A stretch of DNA of 64,000 bases from Gnetum montanum. Taxonomy: Eukaryota; Streptophyta; Gnetopsida; Gnetales; Gnetaceae. Below the pieces are notes generated by a model. That model searched no databases and was not told where the DNA came from. It saw nothing but the letters and a program-made list of their open reading frames with translations. The stretch lies in contig MNCI01004154.1 in assembly GCA_015680685.1 (NCBI GenBank), forward strand, positions 407,018 through 471,017. The letters run 5' to 3'. Made by a program: the position numbers and the translations under genes. How positions within the stretch are numbered: the first letter of the stretch is position 1; each line of letters opens with the position of its first letter. Positions 24,301 through 36,065 of this stretch are shown one piece after another.

Positions 24301-26515
24301 CATGCATAATGTTGAATTGCTTCCTAATTCAATTGTCAGCCATTGGATGCCCTCTTTTTTTATGGTTGTTGTATATAGGCATCTTTAAGCTTCTATGACA
24401 TTTGCACACTACCTGTATGTTATGAGTATTGTACTTTGGATGATCCATAATTTTTGCATGAAGTGGCACTTATCACTAGTAAGTTAGTAGGATATGACTA
24501 CCCATAAATGGTGGTCACAATATCCTCCACTAGTTCCAAGGGGATAGTGATCGACTGATCTACTAATTCAAGGTGAATGTTTCTCTTCTTATGTGAAGGC
24601 AGGTTTCATGCTTTGTACATTTCTTGTGAGATAAAATTGCCACATGAAACTGAATCTAGAAGAACTTTGCAAGGTTCATTCCCAGTGATTTGTAAGTAAA
24701 TGAGGGGACTCCTAGGATCATCTTTCTAGGATGGTGACTAGCCTTGATCTAATCAGTGATCACATGGGTCAACATTATAGTGTACACTTTGGAAGGCATT
24801 TGGTATGAAGGGATCTCAAATAATGTTGTAGAGAAGGATGGAGAACTAGGGTTAACAAACACTAGTTTCCATGAGGGCTTTGTAGGATTGTTGGTTTGGA
24901 AAAAGGGTCTTTTTCATAGCTTAGTATTCAAACCACTTGGCTGGGGAGCTAGCTGTAAGTTTACCACCCTTATGGAATTTCTTTATTGTAGCTGGGCTAG
25001 AATTTCACCCTGCATGAATGGAGCATGTGGCAATTGAGTTGAAAGTGAAGGTATAGGTGCAAAATGATGAGGAGGGAAAAATGAAAATGGGAACTCCCTT
25101 CTTGGAGAATGTGCTCTATAATATTTAGAAGGGTAGTAGTGGTGCTAGAAAGAGACATGACTAGAAGAGTCATGTGCAGAAATTGGCTACTAAACATAGT
25201 ATCCATATGGATCTAGCTGATGGTAAGAATATTGCTACCTTGGTGATGGAATTCCCCACTACTATGGGTATTACCACTATTGATACTACTCATGTGGTTG
25301 AGGTGGCACTTCACTTAGATAATAGGCTTGTTGGTGGAATTTCCTGTAGTTACCTTGAGGATAAGCCAACCTCCTAGGTGCTTGCTATTTTGCTAATCTA
25401 GGACTTAATGCATACACCTTGAATTCTTACAAATGTGACATAATTGGGCAACATCACTTAGGATGTTCATATTGGAAAATGTCACACCTCTCATCATCTA
25501 TCTTAGAATCTACAATCTCTTCAATGGTAACAAGTTTGCCCTCACCCATCTAATGGGTATGTTCAACTTCTTTCTTTCTCCTTGGGTCATGACCACTACC
25601 ACTTTGCTCTTTGGTATCCCCTACAATTTTTAGAGTAGTTTGTCATTTTTCATCCAAAGAGTTCCATATTTTATCAATCTTGGCCAATATTTTAGAAATA
25701 TATTTTTGTATTAGCAAGGTCTTTTGTTCTACCACTTCATCAAGTGGTGCCTCCTCCTCATTGTCACAAAACTAGACCTTCCTTTTGCAAATGGAAGGGC
25801 TTCGATTGTACTCCTTTATACTCTTCCTTTTCCTTAGCTCACCTTCTTCTTTTGCCACTTACTTAATCATCCTTTGGATCTGATGAGCCCTTAGCTCTGA
25901 AAGTCTCCCTTAGGTATAGACCCCAAGAGTTGTTCTTATTTTTATTCAAAGCCCATTTATGATATGGTGGAGCTACTTCCTTTGAGAAAATCCATGTCTT
26001 GGACATTGGTGTAATAGAGTAATAGTTTCCCATGGTCGCATCCAAGGATTCATGTGTTTCTTTCGTCCAACCTTAGATCTGCCATCTCAAGTTAGACACT
26101 GAGTATATTTGATACTTGTCATTGAAGAGCTAAAGCATTGTACTTCACCTTTGGATGGATTCCAGTCCCAAGGACTAGTACCAAATTTTAGCTTCCTTGA
26201 TGAATTTCCTAGAAAATAGCTTCAATTTTTGCTATTCATTCTCCATCTTTTATAAGAGACATGCATTGTGAAAGGCTTAGAGATAATTTTGTGAATTAGA
26301 ATTGTATCCTTCTTTGAACTTAGGGATATTATTCATGTCCAATTGTTTGATTTGAGTGTCTTTCACATGCCTTGTTGGGATCCTTATAGCCTAAGCAATG
26401 TTTAGAATGTTTTTTGTGGTAAGTAGAGGCTCATCATAGTCATAGTGTTCTCTATGTCCATGATGCCTATGATGCCCTCTGCTATGCCTTCTTTCTATAT
26501 GGTGGTACTTTCTTG
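21352..26515 (-). pseudogene. element B: decayed Ty3/gypsy gag-pol
   Basis: Minus-strand relative of A and C, from partial gag (right) to the end of pol (left, ending GGDGHPC then TGA at 21352-21354). Visible parts: gag around 25860-26400, a degenerate zinc knuckle near 25460-25490 (Cys-Asp-Ile-Phe in place of CX2C, then EHPK, a stop and Cys), the Pro/Tyr-rich linker (about 25020-25200), protease near 24400-24760, RT with FMDDFSTYG near 23475-23500, RNase H about 22700-23200 and integrase about 21950-22500. The protease motif reads DSVSCGNFIS, its Gly-Ser altered. Many stops and frameshifts. The 5' part of gag and the LTR are missing; the match to C ends near 26515, where copia sequence begins. 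Confidence 0.85.
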
Positions 26516-27960
26516 ATTACCCATACCTTCAGGCAAGATTGAGCACTTTCAATCCTCAATGAAAATAATCTATTAGAGCTCATTTGAACAACTACAATAG
26601 CTCCTCTTGAAGGATCATAAATTTCACAAGCATCCTTCTAAATTATTATTACATAACCCTTCTTTTGAAATTTTCCAATGCTTAACAAATTTATTTTCAA
26701 ATTAGGAACATAAAAAACATTGAAAATTGTTTCTACAAAATCATTTTTGGTTCTAATGTTAATATCCTCCTTTCCCATTGCATTTATAGTAGAGTAATCA
26801 CCAAAACTTACTGTAGAATGAACACTTTCATCTAAGTAAGAAAAAGAAGACTTACATCCACACATATGGTTGTTGTAGCTAGTATCCACATACCATACAT
26901 CTAACTAAGACTCTCAGTTGGCTTGAACTACAATCAAAAAAGTCTTAGACTCTTTCTCTTATACAAAATTTAATTTCTCTCCTTTAACATTAGGTATTTT
27001 AGTGTAGTATTCGGAATGATAGTGTTTGTATTTATGACATCTAAAGCATTCCACCTTAGATTTGTCAACTTGACCTCTACCTTTACCTTGAAATTTATCA
27101 CCATCCCCTTTGAAATGTACCCTACCATCTCTATTGCCTCAATCTCCTCTTTCTCTGCCTCTACGTCTACCTCTTCCTCTTGAGGAATAAGTAAAAGTAG
27201 AAGCCTTCAAAGCTTTCTCTTTAGAAGTTGAATTTTGATTCATACTCTACTCATGGACTAACAAAGAACTTTGAAGTTCATGAAGGGAAAGTGCATCAAC
27301 ATCTTTGGATTATTCAATTGAACAAACAACATAATCAAACTTGTGGGATAGTAAATGCAATATCTTCTCAACAATAATCACATCCTCCATCTTCTCACAA
27401 TGAAATTGCATGTTATTGGCTGTCCCCATTGTCCTTGTACAATAGCTCATAACAGACTTCCCATCTTTCATCTGCAGAGTCTTAAAATCCCTTCTCAAGG
27501 CTTGAAGCTATGCATGGTTTACTTTGAAGATCCCTGATATTTCTTCTTCATAGAATCTAAAATATCCTTGGAAGTTTATTTGCTAAGAATAGTCTCCAAG
27601 ATAGAATAATCAATTTCTTGAAATAAATAGTTATTTGCCTTCAAATATTTCAGCCTCTATTCCTCTAGCTCCTTTCTTTGTTTATTTTTGAGTGTAGGCT
27701 TAGCTGCGAGTGCTACCATACCATCTTCAACAACTTGCTAGTACTCCTTATACTTCAAGAAATTTTCTATCAACAAGCTTTAACGGTTATATTATTCATC
27801 GAAACATGGGATGTAGGTTGTACAAAATATTTAGAGGCCATTTATGCATTACTATGCTCTTCTCTCAAGCCTTCTAAATCAAGTGCACTACTATGATTTT
27901 CTCTCTAACCTCTTGAACAAGGCTTTCTCGCTAGCCCCTTGAATCAAGCTTTGATACCAC
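26516..27960 (-). pseudogene. Ty1/copia gag-protease fragment
   Basis: Minus-strand 5' portion of a copia polyprotein. The gag domain typical of plant copia (RRDFKTLQMKDGKSVMSY then EKILHLLSHKFDYVVCSIE) is at 27310-27498. A zinc knuckle near 27015-27060 has its last Cys changed to Tyr. The protease region at 26640-26900 reads DTSYNNHMCG, where the family has DTGCSNHMCG, followed by FVETIFNVFYVPNLKINLLS. The pre-integrase stretch ending SNRLFSLRI lies at about 26540-26600. The copy stops near 26516, where element B begins; integrase, RT and RNase H are gone. Primer site and 5' LTR lie to the right. Confidence 0.85.
27948..27959 (-). other. copia primer-binding site (tRNA-Met type)
   Basis: TGGTATCAAAGC on the minus strand, next to the LTR. 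It is one base away from the common TGGTATCAGAGC that pairs with initiator tRNA-Met. Confidence 0.75.
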
Positions 27961-27961
27961 T

Positions 27962-28365
27962 ATCAGCGTCTGAGGCTATGCATTGCTTACTTGTGTGCTA
28001 CTAGCCTTAGATAAAAAAATAGAATAAAACAAGGGCAATTGAATTTCACATTTTTATTCAATTAATAATGGCCTTTAAATAGGCAAATACATCAATGGAA
28101 AAATAGCAACTTCTGTAATGGTTGACCCTTTAAGTTCTGTAATGGTTGACACTTCAACTTCTATAAATCAACTTTTATAGCGATTGACCCTTTAACTTTT
28201 ATAATGACCAACCCTTTAACTTTTGTAACATCAAACCCTTCAACTTCTGTAATGGCCAACCATTCAACTTTTAAAGAATGAAAATAGTTGCTAAATCCCT
28301 AAGGATAGTTCCTAAAGACTAGGACAAACAAAAAAAACATGTTTAACAATTAAACACATTTAACA
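27962..28365 (-). repeat. copia 5' LTR
   Basis: About 0.4 kb. In element orientation it starts TGTTAAATGTG at 28365. Its end, just before the primer site, is uncertain by about 15 bp. It holds an imperfect tandem repeat (28101-28285). Its outer edge abuts the LRR coding sequence. Confidence 0.6.
28101..28285. repeat. imperfect tandem repeat in copia LTR
   Basis: About seven diverged copies of a unit like AACTTCTGTAATGGTTGACCCTT, period near 25-27 bp. Confidence 0.7.
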
Positions 28366-28690
28366 CTAGGAATGGTTCCTTCTAGTTTATTTTTGCAGAG
28401 ATATAGGATCTTAATATTTTTCAATACATCCAATTGTAGAGGAATCCAATGATGAAATGAATTATTGTAGAGGTCAAGGTAAGCAATATGAGATAGATTG
28501 GCAAGGGATGGAGATATGGTGCATTGGATTTGCATATTCCAAAGATCAAGCTTCACCACTTTGCCATTAGAGTTGCACTTAATGTGACTCTAGTTGCAGT
28601 GGGAAGAGTTGGGAAGCCAATCAACCAACGCATCAAGGGGATCATACTCCATCATTTTCTTAAATTCAAGTAAGCTTACATGCTCTTTTT
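28366..28690 (-). pseudogene. LRR receptor-like gene, N-terminal exon fragment
   Basis: Minus-strand frame with the layout of the LRR N-terminal domain: EHVSLLEFKKMMEYDPLDALVDWLPN-type segment (28620-28686), HCN then TAG where a Trp is expected, SHIKCNSNGKVVKLDL, and two LRRs ending KLEGTIPS at 28366. This is the ligand-binding ectodomain start of LRR receptor kinases or proteins. A TTTTTGCAG just upstream (about 28720) looks like a splice acceptor. The frame ends exactly where the copia LTR begins, so copia appears to have inserted into the exon. Further stops (TAA for Gln in LN*KEH) show decay. The remainder of the gene is not found to the left. Confidence 0.75.
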
Positions 28691-30046
28691 AATTCAATGA
28701 TTTGTGGTACTGCAAAAACCATCATTCATCATGCAAAATGTAACTGAAACTAGTTTTCATAACATAACATTACAACACATCGTATTTACCATCTGATTCT
28801 AAAACTTACTGCAAATGATTTGGGCTCATTGGGTTGAAATGATAAATTTAAAGACCCAACATACATTAGATACATGGAGGAAACATGAATTTGTGGGGTG
28901 GAAACATTATAGATGTAGAAAATAGAGTTTAGAGAATTTCATGGAATTCCATCGCATTAGGATTGCTAAGAGGAAAAATTTACTAACAAATTCTAGTTTC
29001 TATTTTTTCTCAAGGTAAGGTATTCTAATCCATAGACATTGATAATAGGTTTTTGTTTTGGTGTATTTTATTAGCAAATGGACAAAATTTTTCACTTATT
29101 ATAATACTTTGAAGAAGAGTAAAACACAAAGACAGTTAAGTTTCTTGGCTCATAGAATATTTGGTAGATGATGTGGTGGTAAAAAATACAAAGACATCTA
29201 GATTAAAAAGGTAGAACATGAAGTTTGTGACCATCTAACCAAGTGTAAAATGATTCATAGAAGAGAAAAGATCAAAAAGTGTAACTAGCCATCTAACTAA
29301 GTGTGAATCCAAGTGTAAAATTACTCACAGAAGAGAAAAAATCAAAAAGTGTAACTAGCCATCTAACTAAGTGTGAATCCAAGTGTAGACTAATCCAACA
29401 ATCCCATCAATTGAGTCATTCTTGCAATTATTTAGTTAATAATGTTTTTGTAAAGGCATGGCATGAATTCGATATATTTTTCTACACATAAGTAAGGTAA
29501 AAGGTCAAAAAGTTTGATGACTAAATCAACAATCCTCTTAGCACAATCATTACATTTTTTATTTTTACAATTACTTTGATTATTCATATCATTGTGGAAG
29601 CATGGTATGAATTCAATATATTTTTTGATGACTTAGGGGTAAAACACGGAAGAAGAATGATCAAAATGTTTAAATACTTGGTGCAAACTAAACCGTCAAT
29701 GTCGTCAACATAATCATTGCATTCTTACCATTATTTTAATTATCCATGTCATTGTGAAAGGTGTTGATGTGTAAATTTTGGATGCACTAACACTTGGAAA
29801 AACTTGTTTGAGACTATTGCCTAGGGCATCTCCTATATGGGTATGAAAACCTAGAAATAGTCTCTGCAAGAGAGGGCTATGTGAAGTTTTAAAATATAAA
29901 CCAAATAAAAAAATTAGGAATTTGAATTGAGTGACTATCTTGAAATTCAAGAATAGAATAGGTAATTAAATTTCCCCTAGTCTCCTATTGTTGTTGCTAG
30001 TCCATCAATGTTAGTAGTTCCCACTACTAGGTAGGAAAATCCTAAC
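28691..30046. other. unassigned DNA with local tandem repeats
   Basis: No gene or element recognised. AT-rich; contains the repeat arrays at 29228-29765. Confidence 0.4.
29228..29765. repeat. 70-bp and about 150-bp tandem repeats
   Basis: A 70-bp unit beginning ATCAAAAAGTGTAACTAGCC occurs at 29271 and 29341, with a shortened copy before. Downstream, the phrase CATGGYATGAATTC-ATATATTTTT appears at about 29458 and 29600, and AATCATT-CATT-TTTTA appears at about 29547 and 29712, giving a looser period of about 140-165 bp. Confidence 0.75.
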
Positions 30047-32020
30047 TGCCACTGAAGAGGGAGAGAGAGAGATAGTGAAAGGAAGGAGAGAGAGACCACT
30101 CACGGTAGCCGTTCATCACATTCTTGTAGCTTTGGAAGAGAGGGGGAGATGATTCTTGTTGCAAGAGTGTGTTGCCACTCCTTGTTCTGACTGCTACCAC
30201 CATCACATGCAAAGGGGGGAGGGGGAGAGAGAGAGAGCCTTGATTTCCACCACCTGCTTACTAGTAGAGCTTACCATCAGTTGCCACATTTCCAGTGAAA
30301 AAGGAAGAGAGAGAGATATTAGGCCATGACTTTAACTACCATGCACACCTGCATCTCTAACAACATTATAGAGAAAGAGACCCTCGTGCCATTGCTACCA
30401 TAGAGAAAGAAATATTTCTCGCTGTTGATTGATCGCTTACTAACTTTGGCTACTAGGACCAACACACTGCTATTGTTACACATCCCACTATCATGCCACC
30501 ATGAGTCATGTGCCTATATACCATTGTCACTGGTAGCACCTGCCACACATGTGTTGTTATCTGTCGACACTACCTACAATGCACTATTGCTACCATGCCT
30601 ACACATGGTTGGAAGAGAGGCTGCCAGCCATCATTGCTACTATAGTATGCATCATGTGACCTGGTGATGCTATCCACTGACATGTTCTTGATGCATGCAA
30701 ACATGTCTACTATCTTTCACATGTGTTTCCTCGCACCCATTGAAAAAAAATAATTGAAGAACCTTACTATTGCTTGCACTGCCCGTTGTTAACTACCTCA
30801 CCAAGATAGGCTACCTACCATAAACAAAAGGAAAAGAGAACCCTGCTACTATGTTGACTACTGCAACGCACCTGTAGGAGTGAGGGGAGGCTACCTAATG
30901 AGATGTGATTCGCATAGGCTGCAATATCGCATCTTCCCTACGATATCGCGTACGTGATATCACAATCCGCGGCCATATCTATAAATAAGACGCGGCTCTC
31001 CCTTGTTCAAAATCCCTGTTTTAGAGTAGTGAAGCTCTGGAAGTTTGATCCCTCCAGAGTTAGATTTTTTTCCCGTGTCTGCCTGCAGTGTGGTGAATGT
31101 AATTGTACGGTGTCTTTATTCGAGTGTTCCGTACTTGGACATGCACATGACAGGCAATAAAGATCGAGATTACTTCATCATTGCAGCATTCACTTAGTTT
31201 ATTTATTTGTTNAGTACGACTTGATTACGTGCATTTAAGTGTGACTACTTGGTAGCCCAATGGTGTAGCTAGGATCTATGCCTGGTAACCCAGTGGTGTA
31301 TTTGGGATCTGCGCTTGGTAATCCCAATGGCGTACCTAGGATCTACGCTTGGTAGTCCCAGTGGTAGTCTTGCACGAAGTCCAAGATGTGTATGGTTGAT
31401 CAAGGAATCGGTTGCTCGTCACACTTAGGCTAGATTAGATTTCCTTGCCCTTTTCCTCCTAGCTTAGCTTAGTTAGTATTATTTTCCACTACCTTCAGGA
31501 GTAGCATTAGAATTAGGAAACACATCATATACCTCATCTGGACTAAACCATACGTGACATATGCAATACTAGTCCAGGTGGGAAGACAGCAAACTGCGAC
31601 CTAAGGCTAACTATCTAGGTGCCACAACTAGTCCATCTGCGGAGTTCGAATGGATCGCGCGTGCGATGCTCGTTTCGTATGGTTGAGTGTAGGGGTACCT
31701 CACCACTCATCAATACCCTAGTTGTTAACAGATGTAGGAATCCCCTTTGATGCTAAGAGTCCTACTCTTGCTAAGAGTTTTCTAGTTCCTCCCTCTAATG
31801 CCCCTTACCTTTTATTTCTGCTCTAACACCACTAGTTTGAATGCCCACGTTTACTATTCAATTCCCACATCACCACCCCACATTCGGCATTAGTTATGCC
31901 CACAACTTCCTGTAACAACCTTGGCATGAATGCATGCCATGTTCTCCACCTCCTTTGACCATTACCTCCACCACCCGGTAGTTACTACCTTGTAACCCCC
32001 ACCATGAAAATCATGACCAT
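30047..32020. repeat. tandem duplication, unit 1 (with solo LTR inside)
   Basis: A CCA/CAC-rich, GA-microsatellite-bearing unit, GC-richer than its surroundings. It matches unit 2 (32021-33085) from GAAGAGGGAGAGAG-type sequence at the left to CCCCCACCATGAA at the right. Removing the solo LTR leaves about 1.15 kb. Shared landmarks include TTGTAGCTTTGGAAGAGAG (30126; 32092), GAGTCATGTGCCTA (30502; 32466) and GAGTGAGGGGAGGCT (30878; 32797). All frames are broken; origin unknown. Confidence 0.8.
30896..31712 (+). repeat. solo LTR of the TGATGAG family
   Basis: 817 bp from TAATGAG (first TG changed to TA) to CCACTCATCA. Its end, read in reverse, matches the start of the E LTR (TGATGAGTGG then GGTACCCCTACACTCAACC). 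It is flanked by CTACC (30891-30895) and ATACC (31713-31717), a 5-bp target duplication with one change. It contains about four copies of a 33-35 bp unit CTTGGTAACCCAGTGGTGT-(A/C)CTAGGATCT at 31250-31370. An N at 31212 falls where the E LTR has about 70 extra bases. No internal region remains, as after LTR-LTR recombination. Confidence 0.85.
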
Positions 32021-33085
32021 TGCCAAAGAGGGAGATAGAGATAGTGAAATGGATGAGAGAGAGACTGCTCGTGGTAGTTTTCCACCACATGGTTGTAGCT
32101 TTGGAAGAGAGAGGGACATCATTTTTGTTACTAAAGCATGCTACCACTCTTTATCCTTGTTGTTGCTGCTGTCACATGCAAGGAGAGAGCATGCAAGGAG
32201 AGAGAGAGAGACCCTGATGTCTACCACCTACTTGGCAGTAGAGCCTACCATCAATCAGTAGGGAAGGGAGAGAGAGAAGAGAGAGAGACTGGGCTATCAC
32301 TCTAACTACCATGCATGCCCATAGCTCAGATGGCAGTGTATAAAGGAGATCCTTATGTCGTTGTTGTTGTCGTGGAGAGAGGGAGACTACCTATCATTGA
32401 TTGATCACTTGCTTACTTTGGCTAGTGGAACCAACATGCTATTGCTATCACCATCACACCATTGTGAGTCATGTGCCTACAAATTGCTATGGTGGCAGTG
32501 CCTGCCACACACGCATTATTGTCTGTCAATGCCACCTGTGATGTACTGTTCTGTTGCAGTGCGTGTCATGTAGCACATTGTTGCAGTGCGTGTCATTGTT
32601 GTGGTGCTACCCATTGATCCATTCTTAACACACAAAGACACGTCTGCTGTCATCCAGGCGTATTACCTTGCACGCTGGGAAAAAAAGAAGTGGAAAACCC
32701 TGTCGCTAACTACACCACCAATAAAGGCTACCTGCTACAAACAGAAAGGGAAGAGAACCCTCCTGCTGTGCTGGTTGTGGCAGCGCACTTGCAGGAGTGA
32801 GGGGAGGCTGCCCCAGTTGACAGATGTAGGTGTTCCCTGGTTCCTTCCTCCGATGTCCCTTACCTTTCATAGTGGCTCTGACACTATTGGTTTGAATGCC
32901 CACACTTACCATGTAATTCCCACACCACCACCGCATGTTTAACATCGGGGAAGTCCTGGAACAACCCCGTCATGAATGCATGCCACATTCTTCACCTCCT
33001 TCAACTGTTACTTCCACCACCTGGTGGTTACTGCCTTGTAATCCCCACCATGAATGCCTCCATGCTGTCAGCCACTACCATGAAA
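32021..33085. repeat. tandem duplication, unit 2 (uninterrupted)
   Basis: About 1.07 kb, same order and orientation as unit 1. At 32805-32830 it reads GGCTGCC followed by CCAGTTGACAGATGTAGG, the unoccupied version of the site that carries the solo LTR in unit 1. Open frames up to 118 codons occur but are not shared with unit 1 and show no domain, so I do not call genes. Confidence 0.8.
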
Positions 33086-33225
33086 CATTTTCAACTTTTT
33101 TACGCTTGATTATAAAGTGTTGAAGACTCCTTCATTTTCCCATAAATCCTTGCTATCTATCTATCACCCATGCTTGGAAGTTGTTAGTATTCTGATTTTG
33201 TAGGTCTACGTATATTTCTTCATTT

Positions 33226-34121
33226 TGCAGGATGTCAATTTGAGTGGTTGTGTAGCTATTTGAGGTGTCTCTGCTTCACCAGGGCTCCCAGTGTGAATTG
33301 ATTAGGTCCTAGTGTGTTCTCAACATGCATTTGGAGTGCTTTTATTTGGGCATGAATAGTACTCACGTTGATGAATAGTGTTCATGTTGATGAATAGTGC
33401 TCACGTTGATGGATAGTGCTCACGCTGATGAATAGTACTCATGCTGATGAATAGTATTCACGTTGATGAATAGTACTCATGTTGATGAATAGTGCTCATC
33501 TTGATGAATAGTATTCACGCTGATGAATAGTACTCACATTGATGAATAGTCTTCACGTTGGACGTGACCTTAGCATGTGTGACAACGTGCATGAGGTTGA
33601 GTGATGTATTTTGCACCAAACATTGGTTTTTGAACCCTGATTCTTGAAGTGTAATGATTGACTGATTATGATTGACAAATTGAGCCTAAAAGTGCCTTAT
33701 TTTGACCATTTTTGGTAGGTCATGCTGCACTCACGCTACCAGTGTCTCCACAGTGTGACCATAGCATGAGCTATAGCGTGACCACAAAAACTTGCAATTT
33801 TTGGACCTAAAATGTGGAAGTTCTGGATGATGGGACTGGAGGTTGTCGACCTTGAACCCTGGGAGTGATGTGCACCTTTGAATCATGTCATTTTGACTTA
33901 ATTTCAAGGCTATTGGAGTTGGTCAAACTGGACTCACGCTGCTAGCGTGTGTGTAGCATGAGTGTAGCGTGCATGTGAAAAATGTGTAAAATTTCCAACG
34001 TGAGTGTCCAAGACAAGCCAGCGTGAGTGTCATGCCCTAGTCAAATTTTGCCTCCTGAATGGTCGAAAGCGCTTGAGTCATTCTTGTTTCAAAGTGTCAG
34101 GCTAAAATTAGTGGTGTTTCA
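33226..34121 (-). repeat. partial 3' LTR of element I (G family)
   Basis: Matches the G LTR from G position about 10588 to its end at 11486. The left 0.9 kb is missing; the break is at GCAGGATGTC (33226). Contains the 19-bp minisatellite. Confidence 0.85.
33354..33560. repeat. 19-bp minisatellite in element I LTR
   Basis: About 11 copies of the same TGATGAATAGT unit seen in element G. Confidence 0.9.
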
Positions 34122-35289
34122 TTGGCCCCTCTTTGTTGACTTCTAGAGGAATCCACTCGAGAGGCATCGACAATAAGTACAAAAACCATGAACAACCAAG
34201 CACCAAGCATTGTCCATCAGCCCTTGGCTGGACGTCATTGCACTGTGTCCAAAAGTACTTGGGATTGGGAAAATGCATTTCAAGATAGAAGGGGATTGGT
34301 TGTAACTCGGGAGAATCAGGGAGTTGAACAAGGGTTGAAATTGTTGTTGGGATTGTGGGAGAGGAGTGCTCTCACATGAACGAGTCACATGTTTGGTCCT
34401 TGTCAATAGCCAATGTTTAGTAGACTCAAAACCAAGATATAAGAGGGGCATTCTTTGGAGAAACGGGACAAGTGTTTACAAGGCCTGTTGTAGATAGCCA
34501 AAGCCATGCGATGATGTATAACATGGTCTCTTTGAGACACAAGTGTAACTGTTTTCCAAGACAATTGCCTTCTTGCTTAGGACTTGTATGAGAATAGCCA
34601 ATAGTATTTGTTCTATGACATCGATGGGGTCATAAAGACCTTTTCCATGCATTTTGATCTTTGACCTTTTTATTCTTTTTCTTTTTGTTTGTTTCTTCTT
34701 TTCTTTTGCTTTTTGCTTTGTTTTTGATGTTTTCTTATTTTGGGTCCTTTGAAAGAGCTTGCTTTTACTGCTGTGCTCATGTTCGAGCGATTGCGTTTTG
34801 CATCATGTACCGTGTACTATGTTTTGATTTGCTACTGCTTAGAAAGCCATAGTGTACAATAGTGTATCAAGAGCTTTGAGATGAGTAGGGAATGTAATTG
34901 AATAGGATAAGAGGGCATTGATGGGGAAATAGGGAATGCATCAGGATTTGAAAATGTACTTATGAATGGATTGATTAACCCATTTATGTTCGTCAGGAAG
35001 AATGTGAGGCCTTGTTGTCATGATGAAGTGCACCTATGCATGAACGCCTCAGGTGTGTCATCCTACAAACACAACTCCAAGAAGAGAAGAAAACCATAAA
35101 TGAAATGGTTAACTAAGCACTTTAAACAAGGAGATGGAGCCACTGTGTGTAATTCCAAAGTAGACAAAATCATGAACAACATCAGCTTCATCAAGGCTCA
35201 TGAGACAAATTATGCAACAATTCTTTGTGAAACATGTATAGCTAATTGCAACAACACATATTTTCAAGTTTTTCCTAGTCATTGATGAT

Positions 35290-35730
35290 GTCGCCAGTTT
35301 ATAGTCTTAGCGGACTATTATGGGTTAGTTTCATGGCATAACCCTTTGGACGATGCCAGTTTAGCGTCATAGTGGACTATGCATTGCTAGTTTATAGTTG
35401 TAGTGGATTGTGAAGAGGTAAACTAGTTTATAGTCTTAGTGGACTCTAGATGCTAGTTTCATGTCATGACAGACAAATATGGTAGTTTAGCGTCATACTA
35501 GATAGAGCTCTGTGGTGTTGGTTTATTGTCATGACTCCAGGACATTCTGTGGTATCAGTTTTAAGCCATGATGCCAGGACTGTTTTATGGTATCAGTTTT
35601 AAGTCATGATGCCAAGACTATTTTGTGGTATCAGTTTTAAGTCATGATGCCAAGACTATTCTATGCTAGTTTATAGTCATAGTAGACTGTCTATGTCAGT
35701 TTATAGTCATAGCAGACTAATGCTTACCTT
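35290..35730. repeat. irregular tandem array in element I
   Basis: Same TAGTTTATAGTC and TTTTAAGTCATGATGCC phrases, and same order, as 12650-13090 in G. Confidence 0.75.
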
Positions 35731-36065
35731 GCTTGTGTAAAGTGTGATGTTGCATGCATGGTCATGCTACATGCCTACGAGATCTTGCAAAAATCAACTA
35801 GGAAGAAAACAACATCAAGCGACACCTATCATACATAGAGTTAGAATATATAAATGAAAGAAAAGCAATGCAAAAAGTGATAGTTTTAGGCCGTTTCAGG
35901 CCGTAAGCTAGTTTAAGGCCTTTTTGGGCCATGTGTTTTTGTAGTTTTATGTTTTTCAAATGCACCATGTAAACTAAGTTGACAAATGTGTAAACAAAGA
36001 AAAATGCGTCATCTAAGTGAGCGAGCAAAATGCAAACATAAAGGCTAGTGCGATGTAAAGAAAAG

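Noticed and set aside
32355-32945. Open frames of 72-118 codons in duplication unit 2
   Set aside because: The matching unit 1 does not keep these frames, and the translations look like low-complexity DNA.
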